60,000 nt of DNA, from contig WPIO01000016.1 of assembly GCA_009760855.2 (NCBI GenBank), positions 5,231,001-5,291,000 of the forward strand. The letters are read 5' to 3'. Every line of letters starts with the position of its first letter. Position 1 is the first letter of the stretch. Shown one piece after another: positions 1 to 11,453 of this stretch. The position numbers and the translations under genes are program-made. The stretch is from Cristatella mucedo (taxonomy: Eukaryota > Bryozoa > Phylactolaemata > Cristatellidae). The notes under the pieces were generated by a model. It did no database searches, was not told where the DNA came from, and was given only the letters and a program-made list of their open reading frames with translations.

Positions 1-54
1 AATCATGCACCAGACGGTGCTGTTCTATAAATAGACTGCGTCGGTATTTCTCAC

Positions 55-1848
55 CTCTGAGGAGGTCGATGTCTTGGTCACAATCAATCCCGTGTTTTTG
101 TCCATCACCGTAGCAGTGGTGCCATCGTGAATCGTCACTTTGTAGCCACGGCCGCTAACGATCACCTGCACGAGATCACGCGAGACTGGAAGGCGCGGCT
201 CGTTGAGTACGCACGACACGTACGCTCAGGTCGAGTGATAACTGCAAAATTCTGTGCACAAACTGAACTTTGAAAGCCTCTGATTCATCGGAAGCTTCAA
301 TTAAAGTGCCTGCGTAATGTGGTAGCAGCGGCTGGATTAAATTATTCTCTATCGCTTTTTGTCCAATCGCATTAGCTTTTTTCGATATGAGATTTCCATA
401 ATTCCTTCCTAGCCTGAATACATTTGTGAGCGTTGCGGCGGCGCTCTTGACTTGCTCGAGCTACGCATGACAGCACTCGCTTACAATTTGCTTAGCATTC
501 GCTTACTAAGCACTTTTAGTTTCAAGCCACTCTCACATAATTCGAACGTTGAATGGTCTGTTACGAGCATTCAAGATGGCTTAAAGCTCCATCGCAACGA
601 AAGCGAATGTGCGCGCGTGCGCTCACGCGCGCGTGCAGCAGAGCAGTTCGCACACTCGCAGGCCCTCTGCTCTTGCACCGCATAAGCAGAAAAAATTGCA
701 ACTTTCAAAGAGATCAGCAAGAAGAACAAGACGAGACCATATCCGTCGCGATAGCCCGAAAACGATCGGAGATAAAGCAATCTGTGACTGACAAACGATC
801 TAGTAGAGCGACTGGTGATTATCAGTCGCTCTACTAGATCGTTTCCATCATTTACTCAATTCGATCCTTCAAGTCCAACAATTATCAAGTCGTACTTTGA
901 TAACTGCTGCACTTCACGCTGGCTCAGCGACGGCAGAGCAGCGGCGGCGTCGGCGGCCAGCTCGGAAAAGCCGCCGAAACGAGCCGGCTTCTCGCGGCGT
1001 CTAACCGACGGCTTAGCGGCACCGTTGGCGTCACGTGCGTTGCGATGGTGGCCACTCTCGAGGCCACGAAACAGCGCGGCGCGCGCGCCTGCTGCCGCCG
1101 CGCGCGCCTGAGCGGCGGCGGATGCGCGGCGAGCGGCGGATGCGCGCGCGCGCGCAGCGACCCGAGCGACCCGGCGCCAAATAACCGAAGCCTGGCTCCC
1201 TTAGCGCGCCGGGCTATGACGCATCGCAAACGAGGCGCCGAGGCGCTAGAAAATAGCAGCAGCAGCGGCGGCGGCTTCTGCAGTTTGATGGTCACCTCCC
1301 AGAATGCCGAGCGCGACGGGCCGCCGTTGCAGCGAAACGGCCGCCGCGCGGCGGCGCGCACCAGCGCTATCCAGCCGCGAGAATTGAGGACGCACGCTGG
1401 GCGGCTCTTACGTCCTTGACGTTGTCGGGACCGTTCAGCTTGGTAAACAGCGATCCCAGACCCTTCAGAACCATCGACGTTATGCTGGCTACGGCTGCAG
1501 CCGTGGCCAGGCCAGCGGCGACGGAGCGCTCTTTAACATCGTCGACGTCGTCCGCCGCCGGCGCGGCGAGGGCGAGAATGGCGACCGAGCTGAGGATGGC
1601 GAACACTGTCGAGAGGAGAGTGCAAAGTGCGCGCCGCTCTAACTGCACGCCGCCGGGACTCGCCGCTGCGCCGCGTGCAGGCTCTCGGTCGGACGCACGC
1701 TCGCGCGCTTGGCCTCGCCCAGAGCGCGTCCGGCGCACGCTGGGCGAGGCCAAGCGTCCGCTCGGCGGCGGTGGGTCTGGTCCGTCCGAAAGCGTCGGGC
1801 TTAGAAGTCGGGAAGCAGCGAAGCCGTCTCACCTTGCTTAAACTCCAT
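55..1848 (-). CDS. Secreted protein of unrecognised family, paralogue A (5' exons; 3' end beyond left edge)
   Basis: Three coding exons can be read on the minus strand: 1833-1848 (ATG plus five codons, donor GTGAGA), 1412-1605 (64 codons after a split codon, donor GTAAGA) and 55-165 (37 codons, donor GTGAGA). Phases are 1, 0 and 0. The N-terminus is a clear signal peptide: MEFKQ joins to a hydrophobic run that ends at ALAAPAAD. Exon 2 ends with the motif KGLGSLFTKLNGPDNVKD, and exon 3 contains VIVSGRGYKVTIHDGTTATV. Each exon has a matching exon of the same type in the gene at 8168-11453; the first and third have identical lengths. This conservation is the best evidence that it is real. Later exons should lie to the left of the window. 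I do not recognise the family; secretion is inferred from the leader. The intron 166-1411 is CpG-rich and shows nothing else recognisable except a hairpin at 793-844. Confidence 0.75.
793..844. repeat. Perfect 22-bp inverted repeat with 8-nt loop
   Basis: Arms 793-814 and 823-844 are exact reverse complements around an 8-base spacer. It lies in the intron of paralogue A and is not part of a repeat family I recognise here. Confidence 0.9.
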
Positions 1849-2159
1849 TTTTCAGCCGCTCGCGATGCCTCCGGCGACGTGGCTTTCGGCTAGTTGACGA
1901 TATCGGGCACCTGCTCGGTCGCGCCATCGCTCTCGATCGCGCGATAAGAAGGCTAAGCGGCGTCGTTCCACGCAGGAAAAACAACAGCCGCTGCGCTGCG
2001 TCGCCGGGGCCGAGTAAAAGCCAGCTAAACGTGTAGCCTGTGCGTGCGCACGCCTGTGCGCAGATATCTGAGCATGCTTACGGCTCTTCCCACGTCAGCG
2101 CGTGTGAGTATGCCCAGGGCTCCGTAGTGCGTCCGAGCAGCGATTCGTAAATAAATCCT
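1849..2159. other. Upstream flank of paralogue A, no feature seen
   Basis: This is CpG-rich sequence directly 5' of the paralogue A start codon and probably includes its promoter and leader. I could not pick out a TATA box or other element. Confidence 0.3.
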
Positions 2160-2330
2160 AGCTGATTAAACAGCCTCTTTTATGTGGCGACAGAAAGGGC
2201 CTTTGCGGCTATCACCACCGCTTGCCTTGCAACGATAAAGGAACGCCCACCGCAGGACTCGAACCCACGACCTCGGGCCCGCGAGGTCGTGAAAGCAACC
2301 GGCTTACCATGTAGGCCGTCAAGGCTCACC
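2160..2330 (-). mobile_element. tRNA-derived SINE, family 1
   Basis: On the minus strand the copy starts with a tRNA-like head. A box A-like stretch is followed by a hairpin CACGACC...GGTCGTG and a box B match, GGTTCGAGTCC. The body continues through GCGGTGGGCG and ends at GGCTGTTTAATCAGCT. At least a dozen related copies occur in the window. It is a SINE rather than a tRNA gene, because the head cannot fold as a full cloverleaf and the body extends about 100 bases further. Confidence 0.8.
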
Positions 2331-2854
2331 AATTTGTAAGGAGCGCTTCGTTAGGATGCTGCACTCATACACTACGCGTGGCTTTATTTCAAATGGAACT
2401 GAAACTTTGAAACTTCGGCTTTTTCTGGACAAAAATGCTGCGTTCGCTAGCGCAATGTTTATTTACGCCGACGCGACAAATCTTTCGACCGTCCACCCAC
2501 GCTCGCCGCGTCTCCGCGGCAACGCTCGCGCGCGTGAGCGAGTCGTCACGAGAGCGTCGGCTTCACGCGAGCGCGTCCAACCGTCAAGATGCAAGCGGAG
2601 ACCTGAACTCGCGAGCTCTCCGATCTCAATCGGCACATAGATATCACCGATTGTCCTAAGGCGCAGACAGTTCCGTCTCGGCGCTTCTTTGGCCCTAAAG
2701 GCGAGCGGCAAATTTCTCGGCGCGATCAGCCGCGCTTTTTTGGTCTGGCGCATTCTCCTCGCGCAAATACTTGGCTCGTCCCTTTCCTCACGTCAACGCT
2801 TCTCAGATGTCTCATGCGACACCCATGCTCACATCCTTTGAACCTTGTCCATGC

Positions 2855-2945
2855 CTCGAGTCTCGTAGCTTGGCAATCTTGTATTGCCGTCTGCGAGAGG
2901 TAATCGTAATCTTTGAGGCTCTTCTACCGCTACTAAATTTATTAG
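2855..2945 (+). mobile_element. SINE family 1, 3' half, degraded
   Basis: The order ggcaat..attgcc, then ggctcttctaccgcta, matches the 3' half of SINE family 1. The promoter half is missing. It leads straight into the tandem array that starts near 2940. Confidence 0.5.
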
Positions 2946-2970
2946 CAATAATAATAATAATACACTTGAT

Positions 2971-3413
2971 AAAGCGAAAACGGCGTCTTCTAGTCGCAAT
3001 TCATTAGCGATAATAATAATAATAATACACTTTATAAGGCGCAAATGGTTATCTAGTCGCAATTTCATGGCGATAAAAATAATAATACACTTGAAAAAGC
3101 CCAAATGTAAAGCGCCTAGAAATATATTGAGTTATCTAATGGTGCTTTATCAAGTGTGTTATTATTATTATAAAGCAAAAACGAGTCTTCAAGTCGCAAT
3201 TTATTGGCGATAATAATAATACATTTTATAAAGTGCAATTGGTCTTCTAGTCGCAATTTAATGGCGTTAAAAATAATAATACACTTGAAAAAGCCCAAAT
3301 GTAAAGCGCCTAGAAATATGTTGAGTTATCGTAGGGCGCTTTATCAAGTGTGTTATTATTATTATTATTATAAAGCGAAAACGACGTCTTCTAGTCGCAA
3401 TTTATTGGCGATC
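2971..3413. repeat. About 2.2 tandem copies of a 200-bp unit built on LINE family A tails
   Basis: The word AAAGCGAAAACG or a close variant recurs at 2971, 3172 and 3372, a period of 200-201 bases. Each unit contains two inward (TAA)n stretches with cacttgataaag or ctttataaag. Each also holds the LINE A terminal stem (AAAGCGCCTAGAAATAT... GCGCTTTATCAAGTG) and the phrase CTAGTCGCAATTT twice. It is a local duplication of repeat-derived DNA and not coding. Confidence 0.75.
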
Positions 3414-3467
3414 TCGATTGCTTTCGTGCTTCGCTGTAGGTGCCATAGTTGCGTGCATGGGTATATC

Positions 3468-4030
3468 AAAATAATAATTATTATTATTATTACTATCATG
3501 CGTCGTCTTTATAGCGGCCTAAGAATGTTTAATCTCTATCCAGGCGCTTTACAGTTAGCTGCACGAGAAGCAGCACCCGCGCACGTGATTTGCGACGGTT
3601 TGCACGGTATCAAGCAGTTACGAAAGCAAGCAGCCAGCATGCTAAAGGCCAGCATGCTCGTACAGCCATAAGGACACTCGTGGCCACCGGTTTATTAAGA
3701 CAATTGGCATTGTGACATGCACTGAATCATGCACACAGGTACAAACGCAGAGTGCAAACCGGCGCACGAAAGCAGCAGACTGCGTCTCTAGGGCGACAGA
3801 AAAGCTGACCGGAGCAGACATCTTTATCTCTAGCTGAGCCTCGAATGGTGCGAGATCATCGCAGGTCAGGTGACCGTAGCCATGAGCATGAGCTCCAGAC
3901 TTTTCTTGTTGCTTGCTAAAAGATTTCAATTTAGTGCTTGAGACGGTCCCGAGATGATCCCTGATGCTGAAGGGAGGATGCGAGTGCGAGACTGCATTCA
4001 AGGAGCGACGAGATTGGATAGGTCCACGAT
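3468..4030 (-). mobile_element. Decayed LINE family A 3' fragment
   Basis: A mixed (TTA/TAA) tract is followed by a worn copy of the family tail (aatctctatccaggcgctttacag). After it come patches that resemble the 26.3-26.7 kb copy, including the gacatgcactgaatcatgcacac word. The reading frame across 3642-4070 is therefore repeat-derived. Boundaries are approximate. Confidence 0.45.
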
Positions 4031-4141
4031 AGGTCAAGGCCGGTGCGAGCGAAGGAAGTAGTCGCAGCACGTCTCATTTGTTTGGCGCCCTAGTGGAGAC
4101 TTGCTCGCGAGCGATCGCCTGAGGATCGATTGAAATCGATT

Positions 4142-4353
4142 CGACGCAGCGATGGGGAGCTAGGGAGGAGGAGCTGGCTCGGAGGAGGAGAGAGTCGACG
4201 CGATGGGGAGCAAGGGAGGAGCTAGCTCGGAGGAGGAGAGAGTCGACGCGATGGGGAGCTAGCTAGGACCTAGCTCGGAGGAGAGAGTCGACGCGATGGG
4301 GAGCTAGCTAGGAGGAGCTAGCTCGGAGGAGAGAGTCGACGCAGCGATGCGGC
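4142..4353. repeat. Minisatellite, four copies of a 50-54 bp unit
   Basis: The unit runs GATGGGGAGC, AGG, AGGAGCTAGCTCGGAGGAG, GAGAGTCGACGC and is repeated four times with small length changes. It is purine-rich on the plus strand, and nothing suggests coding. Confidence 0.85.
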
Positions 4354-4654
4354 AGCCCTGACATCGCGGCTGTCACGTACCTACGAGTAGTTAACCTTGC
4401 TTGGAGACCGCTAACTCCACAAGTATCGATCACGCACGCGTGTACAAGGACCAGCAATGCTTTGTGCGCTCTGCTCGTGCGGCGAGTGACCGCAGTTTGA
4501 GAAGCCGCCACGCGCACGCTCGTGACTGAAAGTGTGCATTTCAAATTCGGTAGGTAAGGAGCGATGGCGATATCGCTAAAAATCAAAGGGGTATGTTGCT
4601 CCAGAATGACATTGACGGCATAGTCAAGTCATCCTTAGCTTTTATTCTCCTGTT

Positions 4655-4762
4655 CCCTCTCCTGCAGCGGGCAATCTTTTATTGCCGACTACAAGCGTTG
4701 GCGGTAGCCGATAAAGTTCTTCTGCCGCCGCTAAACGAATGAGGCTGTTGAACCAGCCTTGA
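4655..4762 (+). mobile_element. SINE family 1, 3' half
   Basis: The segment shows gcgggcaatcttttattgcc, then the tail ctgccgccgctaaacgaatg and aggctgttgaaccagcc, the same order as full copies. The tRNA-like head is absent. Confidence 0.6.
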
Positions 4763-5047
4763 GATTTACTTTCAATTTTTTAGCGCTCGGATTTTTAACT
4801 TTAACTTTTTGCCTTGGTCCCTTGGCGAAGCACTAGCCGCACTTTTATACTTTGATTGTTTCATATTTGTCGCGCGCGACGCAGTTAACTACGGAAGTCG
4901 CATAGAAAGGATCGTCGTCAAATGTTCAATCCATTCACGGCGAAAACTGGTATGATTGTGTACCACGTGTCCAGCGTCAGCACGTGGAATCGTGGTCTCA
5001 TGAAAACTGAGCGTTTTGAGGCTAACATAGTAACGCTGTCGTCTTTC

Positions 5048-5232
5048 CTGCTGATCCTCGGTCTTAGCCGAGGAGGTAAAGCGCTCGCTCTTCACGGCCC
5101 CGAGTCGTGGTTCGAGTCCTGCAGCCGGTGCTCTCGTTCATTCCATATCGTCCATTGCAAGCGGCGGCAGTGATTGCAGTGGAAAGGCTCTTCAGCTGCT
5201 ATATGAATTAGGCTGTTTAAATCAGCTTTTTT
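5048..5232 (+). mobile_element. SINE family 1, nearly full length
   Basis: The head reads AGGAGGTAAAGCGCTCGCTC, then ACGGCCCCGAGTCGTGG and box B GGTTCGAGTCC, then the GGCGGCAGTGATTGCAGTGG body, and it ends with AGGCTGTTTAAATCAGC. Confidence 0.7.
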
Positions 5233-5433
5233 GGTTTACTAAGATAATCGCTTAGCTGTTTGATAATGAATTTAAGGAGTACCGACAATTGAACTTGTGA
5301 CTACTCGCCCTATGACTACCGGCCTATACGACGTTTGATCTATATGACAACTGATCTTTGACAAGTGGCCCGAAGATCAGAAATAGGCAATACAAATGAA
5401 ACTGATGCAGGTCAATTGTTTTAATCAAATTAT

Positions 5434-5434
5434 G

Positions 5435-5521
<87 letters not shown>

Positions 5522-5526
5522 TATAT

Positions 5527-5563
<37 letters not shown>
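5434..5563. repeat. (TA)n/(GA)n compound microsatellite
   Basis: A run of alternating TA is interrupted by about 11 GA units and single G substitutions. Confidence 0.97.
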
Positions 5564-5565
<2 letters not shown>

Positions 5566-5666
5566 GCTATAGACTATTATAAGGATTGGATATCAGCTAG
5601 TATAAATAAATATAATTGATAATTTGTGAAATTAACAATTGTTGAACGTAAAAATATTTATAGATC

Positions 5667-6023
5667 ATGGAGTCAGCGATACAGTACGGAATTTCCGAGC
5701 TTGGGAATGCTACTGCGATATATAGAGATTTTGAATACTGGAAATTATTCGTTAGTGCAAGCGGCACTACGAATTGGCGATGCTGCAAACACCGTCACCT
5801 TGGTTGCAAGGCTCGTCTAATTATGAATGGCACTACAGTAGTTGGAAATCGCGCTCCAGAACACTGCCACAAAGGAAACGTAGCAATATCCACTGGCGTT
5901 CTTGTTGTCCAAGCAAAGAGATACCGCGAGCTTGCCGAAAAAGTTCCACGGACTGTTGAAGGTTACGGTCGTACAGATGTTCTAACTTTTCTTCGTGACA
6001 TTGCATATTTGTCGTATAGTTAG
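5667..6023 (+). pseudogene. FLYWCH-type zinc finger fragment
   Basis: A 118-residue open frame contains the FLYWCH pattern. Aromatic positions DFEYWKLF are followed by GTTNWRCCKHRHLGCKARL, a short strand around TTVVGNRA and the closing EHCHKGN. The Cys-Cys-His-His ligands are therefore all present between about residues 38 and 70. The remainder (LVVQAKRYRELAEK and onward) would be linker. FLYWCH domains bind DNA in host regulators and also occur in Mutator-like transposases. Here the frame stands alone, stops at once and lies between inverted repeats, so a broken transposase is more likely than a host gene. An unseen upstream exon cannot be excluded. Confidence 0.55.
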
Positions 6024-6559
6024 TTGAGAAGCTACAGTAACATTAGGATCGATTTTATCTAGAACTTGATGAACATTTTTGACACTTTTAAGAGAAAAAA
6101 CTGATTTACTAATAATCCTATTGCATAAATATAAAAGAATTTCAGACAGTCGTGAATTCATTCTTAATTTTTTGTATCAATTGTGTAAATTAAAAGTTGT
6201 GTATTATTCTTATAAATTGACATATAGATCAATTGTCGTATAGGCCAGTTAGTACAGGCCAGTTGTTGGAGGTTCAATAGTCGCAGACTAGATGGTATAT
6301 AGATCAATTGTCGTATAGGCCGCTTGGTACAGGCCAATTGTCGTAGGGTCAGTAGTCGTAGGTCCAATAGTCACCCAACCGAATTTAAAGATTCCGCTAT
6401 CGATCAAAGCTTCAAATCCGCTCGAGTACTCTGCGCGGTTTTTTATCCTGCGTGTCACTCAGCTATTTCCGCATCCGCTTTAACTAGCGATTTTTCCATA
6501 AACTTTAGTTTGTGGCACTATTTACGCCACTCTTGTAGAAAGATCCGGTCATGAGCACT

Positions 6560-7166
<607 letters not shown>

Positions 7167-8167
7167 ACCCCTTCATTCTGCCCGCAGCCGTTTATGCTAG
7201 CGATTTTTTCCTTAAACTTGAGTTTCTGCCGCCATTCGCTACGTCATTACCGACCCCGCATGACCCCGCAGGCGGCTTAGCTCAGCGCTCATCGGAAGAC
7301 TCAGGGTTCGGCACTCTGATTCCGAACTTGCGCTCGCTCTGCGGCGACGCCCCAGTCGCTCACTCCGCCGGTGGCGGCGGCTGCTGCGGCGGCGGCTGCT
7401 GCGGCGGCGGCTGCTGCGGCGGCGGCGGCGGCTTCGGCCTGCGGGAGCTCTCGCAGGTCTAGTGCTGTAGTTTAATGAAACTTGAAAAGCCTCGCGAATG
7501 CGGAGCTCGAACTCTGCACTTTGCTGGCTCCGGCAGCGCTCGCGTCGCTCCAACTACGGCCGAGCGGCGTCGAGTCGAGACCGCCGGCCAGCCGGCCGGT
7601 CGTCGGATCGGCGCGCGCCATCGCGGTGGCGACGCGCGCCATCGCGGTTTACCAGGCTGCGCCGCCGCAGAGCCGCTCGCTCTCCCTCTCTCGCGCGCGC
7701 GATGCGCGCTCCGCTCATCGGCGCTGCTGCATCGGAGCGTCGGAGGCGGAGGAGGAGCGTCGGCGAAAGAATCAGAACGCCGCCCGTCCGCAGTTTCTGC
7801 AAAAGTGCGCCGCCGGAAGTGAGCCCGCAGTCGCGCGCCGCCGTCTGCGAAACAGGAGCGCGCCTCGCTTTCGAGCGACGAGGACCTCGTCGCTCGCTGG
7901 CTGACGCAAAGAAAAAGAGGCGCGCGCGCGTCTAGCTCGAGTTCGGCGGAGCGAGCGAGCGAGCGATCGATCGATACGCGCTACCACATCGCGGCCGGCT
8001 TCCTCTTTTTCCCGACTCGTTGGAAACGGGGAGTGCGGCGGCACTAAAGGACAGCCTCCTCGTCGGACGCGGAGGCGCGGCGCAGGCGCCATCGCCGCGC
8101 CAGACGCCATCGCCGCGACATCGCCGCGCATACGCCCCATCGCCTGCGGCTGCGGCGGCGAGCTTAC
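7167..8167. other. GC-rich spacer with (GGCGGCTGCTGC)n patch, no gene assigned
   Basis: The stretch holds a short GGC/TGC repeat at 7376-7432 and strongly CpG-rich DNA. Many open frames cross it on both strands, as expected at this GC content. The last exon of the gene at 8168-11453 may lie here on the minus strand, but I could not place it. Confidence 0.4.
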
Positions 8168-8748
8168 GCGCACGAGTAGAAGCAGTGCTCCAGCATGAAG
8201 TCGAGGAAATGGCCGTGCGGCGTGCACAGGCCGTCGTCAATGTAGTGCTTGCAGTTGGTGATCGTGTCCTTGCACAGCGCTGCAGAGCGAGCAAGCGCGA
8301 ACGTCTTATGCGGCGCGACCACCGCGGCGGCGGCGTTTCGGGGACGGCAGTTACGCGGCAGTAACTCGGCAGCGCACCGAAGCGAATCGCACGCAACGTC
8401 GCGGCGTCAAGGGTCGAGGGTCGAGGCCCTGGGTCAAGGCGCTCGCTCTTCGCGGACCGAGGATCGCGGCTCGAGGCTCCCTTATGGCGGCTCACTGCAA
8501 GCGGCGGCGACGGCCGTGAAGGGGCTATTGTGCCGCCACACACAAATGGCGCCGCTAAATGAGCCTTGACCTCTCTGTCTAGCAGGAGCTCGTGCTCTGA
8601 GCTCTTGGAAGAAGAAGAAGAAAGAGGACGGATCGCCGCCCGAGGAGCTCGAATGAGGTGCGCTCTCCGCGCGGCCCGGACCGCGACACAGCGAGCGGCT
8701 CTCGGTCGCGCAGGACCGGCGACGGCCAGCGAGCAGCAGCAGCCGCCG

Positions 8749-8845
<97 letters not shown>

Positions 8846-9783
8846 ATATGTCGGAGCCGATGCGAACAAGCGTAAGCGCTTGCTGCACTCACGCGGCGGC
8901 AGCGTGGCGTCCGCCGGGGGCAGGTGCAGGTCGTGAATAGAAATGTGTCCAACTTGAATGAGCATCTTTACGAGTTCCGTCGTGGCTTCGTTGACGGCTG
9001 CCTGAAACGAGCTTTGGAGTGCGCTTGCGAGCGGCGGGCTTTTATCGCGCGCTTTTATCCCGCTCTCTTCGTTGTATGTAACAGAGCCGCCCGGGGCCGG
9101 CTCTAATTGCCGACTTCTTACAAATACGCACAGCGTCGGCAGAAGCACTCTGCGTGTTTTTTGTAAGCAATGGAAATCTGCGTCAGAGTGCTACAGCGAG
9201 CCCGAGCGCGTGCCCGAAGCGACGGAAGCGGCTCGCCTCGGGCTGCGCTTTCGGTCGATTCGAGTGGTACGCAGAATAGGTGTCAAGGTCAAGCAGCGCT
9301 GCCTTCGCTGTCCGATGGACATACGGTAGCAACTCGTGCTGCTGGAGGCCAGGGGCGTGCGCAGCCGACGACGCAGCTGCAGTCTGAGATTCATTTATAG
9401 TCGCGCCACAGCCGATATCGACAGGCCGGCGCGTCTCTCCGGCAGACGCTCTTACAATGGCGACCGGTTTCGCAGCACCGCTTCAGTGAGCGACTGCACA
9501 GGCACGCATGCACACACGCGCACGCAAGCGCATGCATACGACTCTGCTTCGCACCTCTGACGACGTTGAACTTTTGGTAACCAGCAGTCCGGTGTTTTTG
9601 TCCATGACTGTCGCAGTGGTTCCATCGTGGATAGTTATTCTATATCCCCGGCCGCTGACGATAACCTGCAGCGGGAACGCATAAGCCGCATACATTCGCC
9701 CTAAGCCGTGCAGCGCGCGCGCGCGGCAGAGGGACTTGCACACGATCTATCGCACTAGCGCTTCGTCCGCCACCGAGAGCGCT

Positions 9784-9824
<41 letters not shown>

Positions 9825-11453
9825 TCGCTCTCTGCTCTGCGTCAGCCGCGAGGGATCCGTCGCGAAGCGTTGCCACGGGCAGACGCCTTAAGTCGCGTTT
9901 TCGCGGCAGGTTTTCTGTCCGTCAGTTTTCCGTCGGTCAAACCGGCGGACTACTCGACCGCTTTTATACGACCGTTTTTTCAGTCGTTTCTCCCGTCAGC
10001 CATCCGTAAAAACTCCACTCACTCAGTGGACATGGGCTCGCTGTAATAAGGGCGGTAGGGGAATGGTGCACGGCCGCCGGTGAGACTCAGCTAAGCGGCA
10101 ACATTTCTTGTCACCCTCTCTCTATCTCTCTCTTATTAATAAATTTCTTTATTCCTTACTAAACATGTTCCATAAGCAGAGACTCACCCTGTTAGCCTTA
10201 ATACAAGCAATCTCCCGCCATTTATATCAATGCGAAGGCGGCGGGCTAGTGAAGGCACAGCTGATTGGTCGGATGGTTAGGGCTGCACTCAGTTTTCCCA
10301 GCGTAGTAGTGCACTTACGCCGGGCATCGGCTTTCTGTGCTGATGCCGACGGCCCACTTGGACCAATGACGTATACGGCAAGAATGCAGGACAAACCGTT
10401 TGGAAGCCGACCGATAACCGACGTGTAAACTCGGCTATAGGCACCCTACGCGTAACCCCGTGGGCCGGGGCGCTCAGGTCCCCTTTGAACCGATATGGAA
10501 GGGGCGCGTCTTCCGGTTTCCGGTGCGGCCCACACCTTCCGAATCTCGGCGGTTTAACGACTGTGCTGCATAGGGTGCTTCTAAGGTTGGGCCTTCCTTG
10601 GCTTAATCCTGGACGACCCGATCTGCGCGGAGCTCACGCACATCTGGACTTAAGTGGTGCGCCCCCGACCGTCGCTAGCGAGTCGAATTCTGACCTCGCA
10701 CGCGACCCTCCTCCGTGGGGGGCGCGGCGGCGTGATCTCTCGCTATCGAGGTCGTCGCTTCGTGGCCGGAAACGCTGCAGGAGCTCCGCTCGCCCGGTGC
10801 ATGCGTAAATGAAGACAGTCGCGAAAACGTCCTCGAGCGCCTCGCCGTCGCATCCGAAGGGCGACCGGTCGTGCCGGTAAAGCGCGCCGGCAGACGCGAC
10901 CGTCGCCGCCGCCGCCGCCGCCAAGTGCTCCGTCGTACCGAGTGCTCCGTCGCACTCTCTACGCAGACTAGCCGCGCCCCGCGCGACGGACCGACAGCCG
11001 GAGCGAGACACGCGGCGGCGAGCGACGCTGGCGCGCGCGCGCTTGCGCCCAATACTGACGTCCTTCACGTTGCTGGGTCCGTTCAGCTTGCCAAAAAGCG
11101 AGCCGAGTCCTTTGAGCACCTGGACCGACACCTGCGCCGCGACGGCCGCCGTGGCGGCGCCTCCCTGCCGCTTGGCGCGGGCGTCGTCCTTTGCCGCCGG
11201 GGCGGCGAGCGCAAGCGCGGCGAGGGCGCCGAGCGCCAAGGTGAGGCCTGAAATGGCGTAAATGGTGAGGAGGCGTCTCGGGCCGCGCCAGCACGCGATC
11301 GCGCGCCGCCGGCCGCGCGAGCGCGCGCTGGCGCGGCCCTCATCTCGCCCCGTCTCGGCCTCCTGCCCTGCAGCCGCCGCTGTCGCCGCGGTCGCCGCCG
11401 TCGTTGGAGCTCACGCAGTCAGACGGCTGCGACTTACCGAGGCACGCGTTCAT
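8168..11453 (-). CDS. Secreted protein with C-terminal ShKT-like domain, paralogue B
   Basis: Five minus-strand exons fit with consistent phases: 11438-11453 (MNACL plus one base, donor GTAAGT), 11060-11247 (62 codons), 9555-9665 (37 codons), 8893-9001 (36 codons plus one base) and 8168-8279. The signal peptide runs from MNACL through a Leu/Ala core to ALAAPAAK. A dibasic AKR near residue 30 could be a propeptide cleavage site. Exon 2 ends in KGLGSLFGKLNGPSNVKD, exon 3 has VIVSGRGYRITIHDGTTATV, and exon 4 has LVKMLIQVGHISIHDL. Exon 5 has CKDTITNC, GLC, FLDFMLEHC and FYSC, the spacing of an ShKT domain. Only five cysteines are visible. The sixth would come after the strong donor GTAAGC at 8167; if that donor is not used the protein ends at an in-frame TAA. 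ShKT domains occur in many secreted animal proteins, including proteases and channel-blocking peptides. No function is claimed. Confidence 0.75.
8425..8565 (+). mobile_element. SINE family 1, GC-shifted copy
   Basis: The order AAGGCGCTCGCTCTTCGCGG, then GGCTCGAGGCTCC, GCAAGCGGCGGCGACGGCCG and a closing GCTAAATGAGCC follows SINE family 1. It lies in an intron of the ShKT-linked gene, opposite to that gene. Confidence 0.55.
8751..8845. repeat. (GCC)31 microsatellite
   Basis: An uninterrupted trinucleotide run begins 47 bases inside the intron after the 8893-9001 exon of the minus-strand gene. Poly-Ala, poly-Gly and poly-Arg frames here are repeat artefacts. Confidence 0.97.
9784..9823. repeat. 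(CCG)13 microsatellite
   Basis: A pure CCG run lies in the intron between exons 9555-9665 and 11060-11247 of the minus-strand gene. Confidence 0.95.

Larger units (their letters stand above)
5282..6375. mobile_element. Candidate DNA transposon remnant with imperfect inverted repeats around a FLYWCH fragment
   Basis: The segment 6220-6375 has two direct copies (about 74 bases apart) of atagatcaattgtcgtatag followed by gcc. The segment 5282-5360 carries the same words inverted (ggcctatacgac, ttgatctatatgac). These imperfect inverted repeats bracket the FLYWCH-like frame at 5667-6023. FLYWCH fingers occur in Mutator-like (MULE) transposases of animals, so a MULE-type element is the best guess. 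I saw no target-site duplication and no DDE transposase core. Confidence 0.45.

Noticed and set aside
3642-4070. 142-residue minus-strand frame
   Set aside because: It overlaps a decayed LINE A fragment, and its Cys/His-rich part is a translated LINE-type tandem word also found near 26.35 kb.
8482-9148. Poly-Gly, poly-Ala and poly-Arg frames around 8750-8850
   Set aside because: They are the (GCC)31 repeat in three frames. Only the spliced exon at 8893-9001 is accepted.
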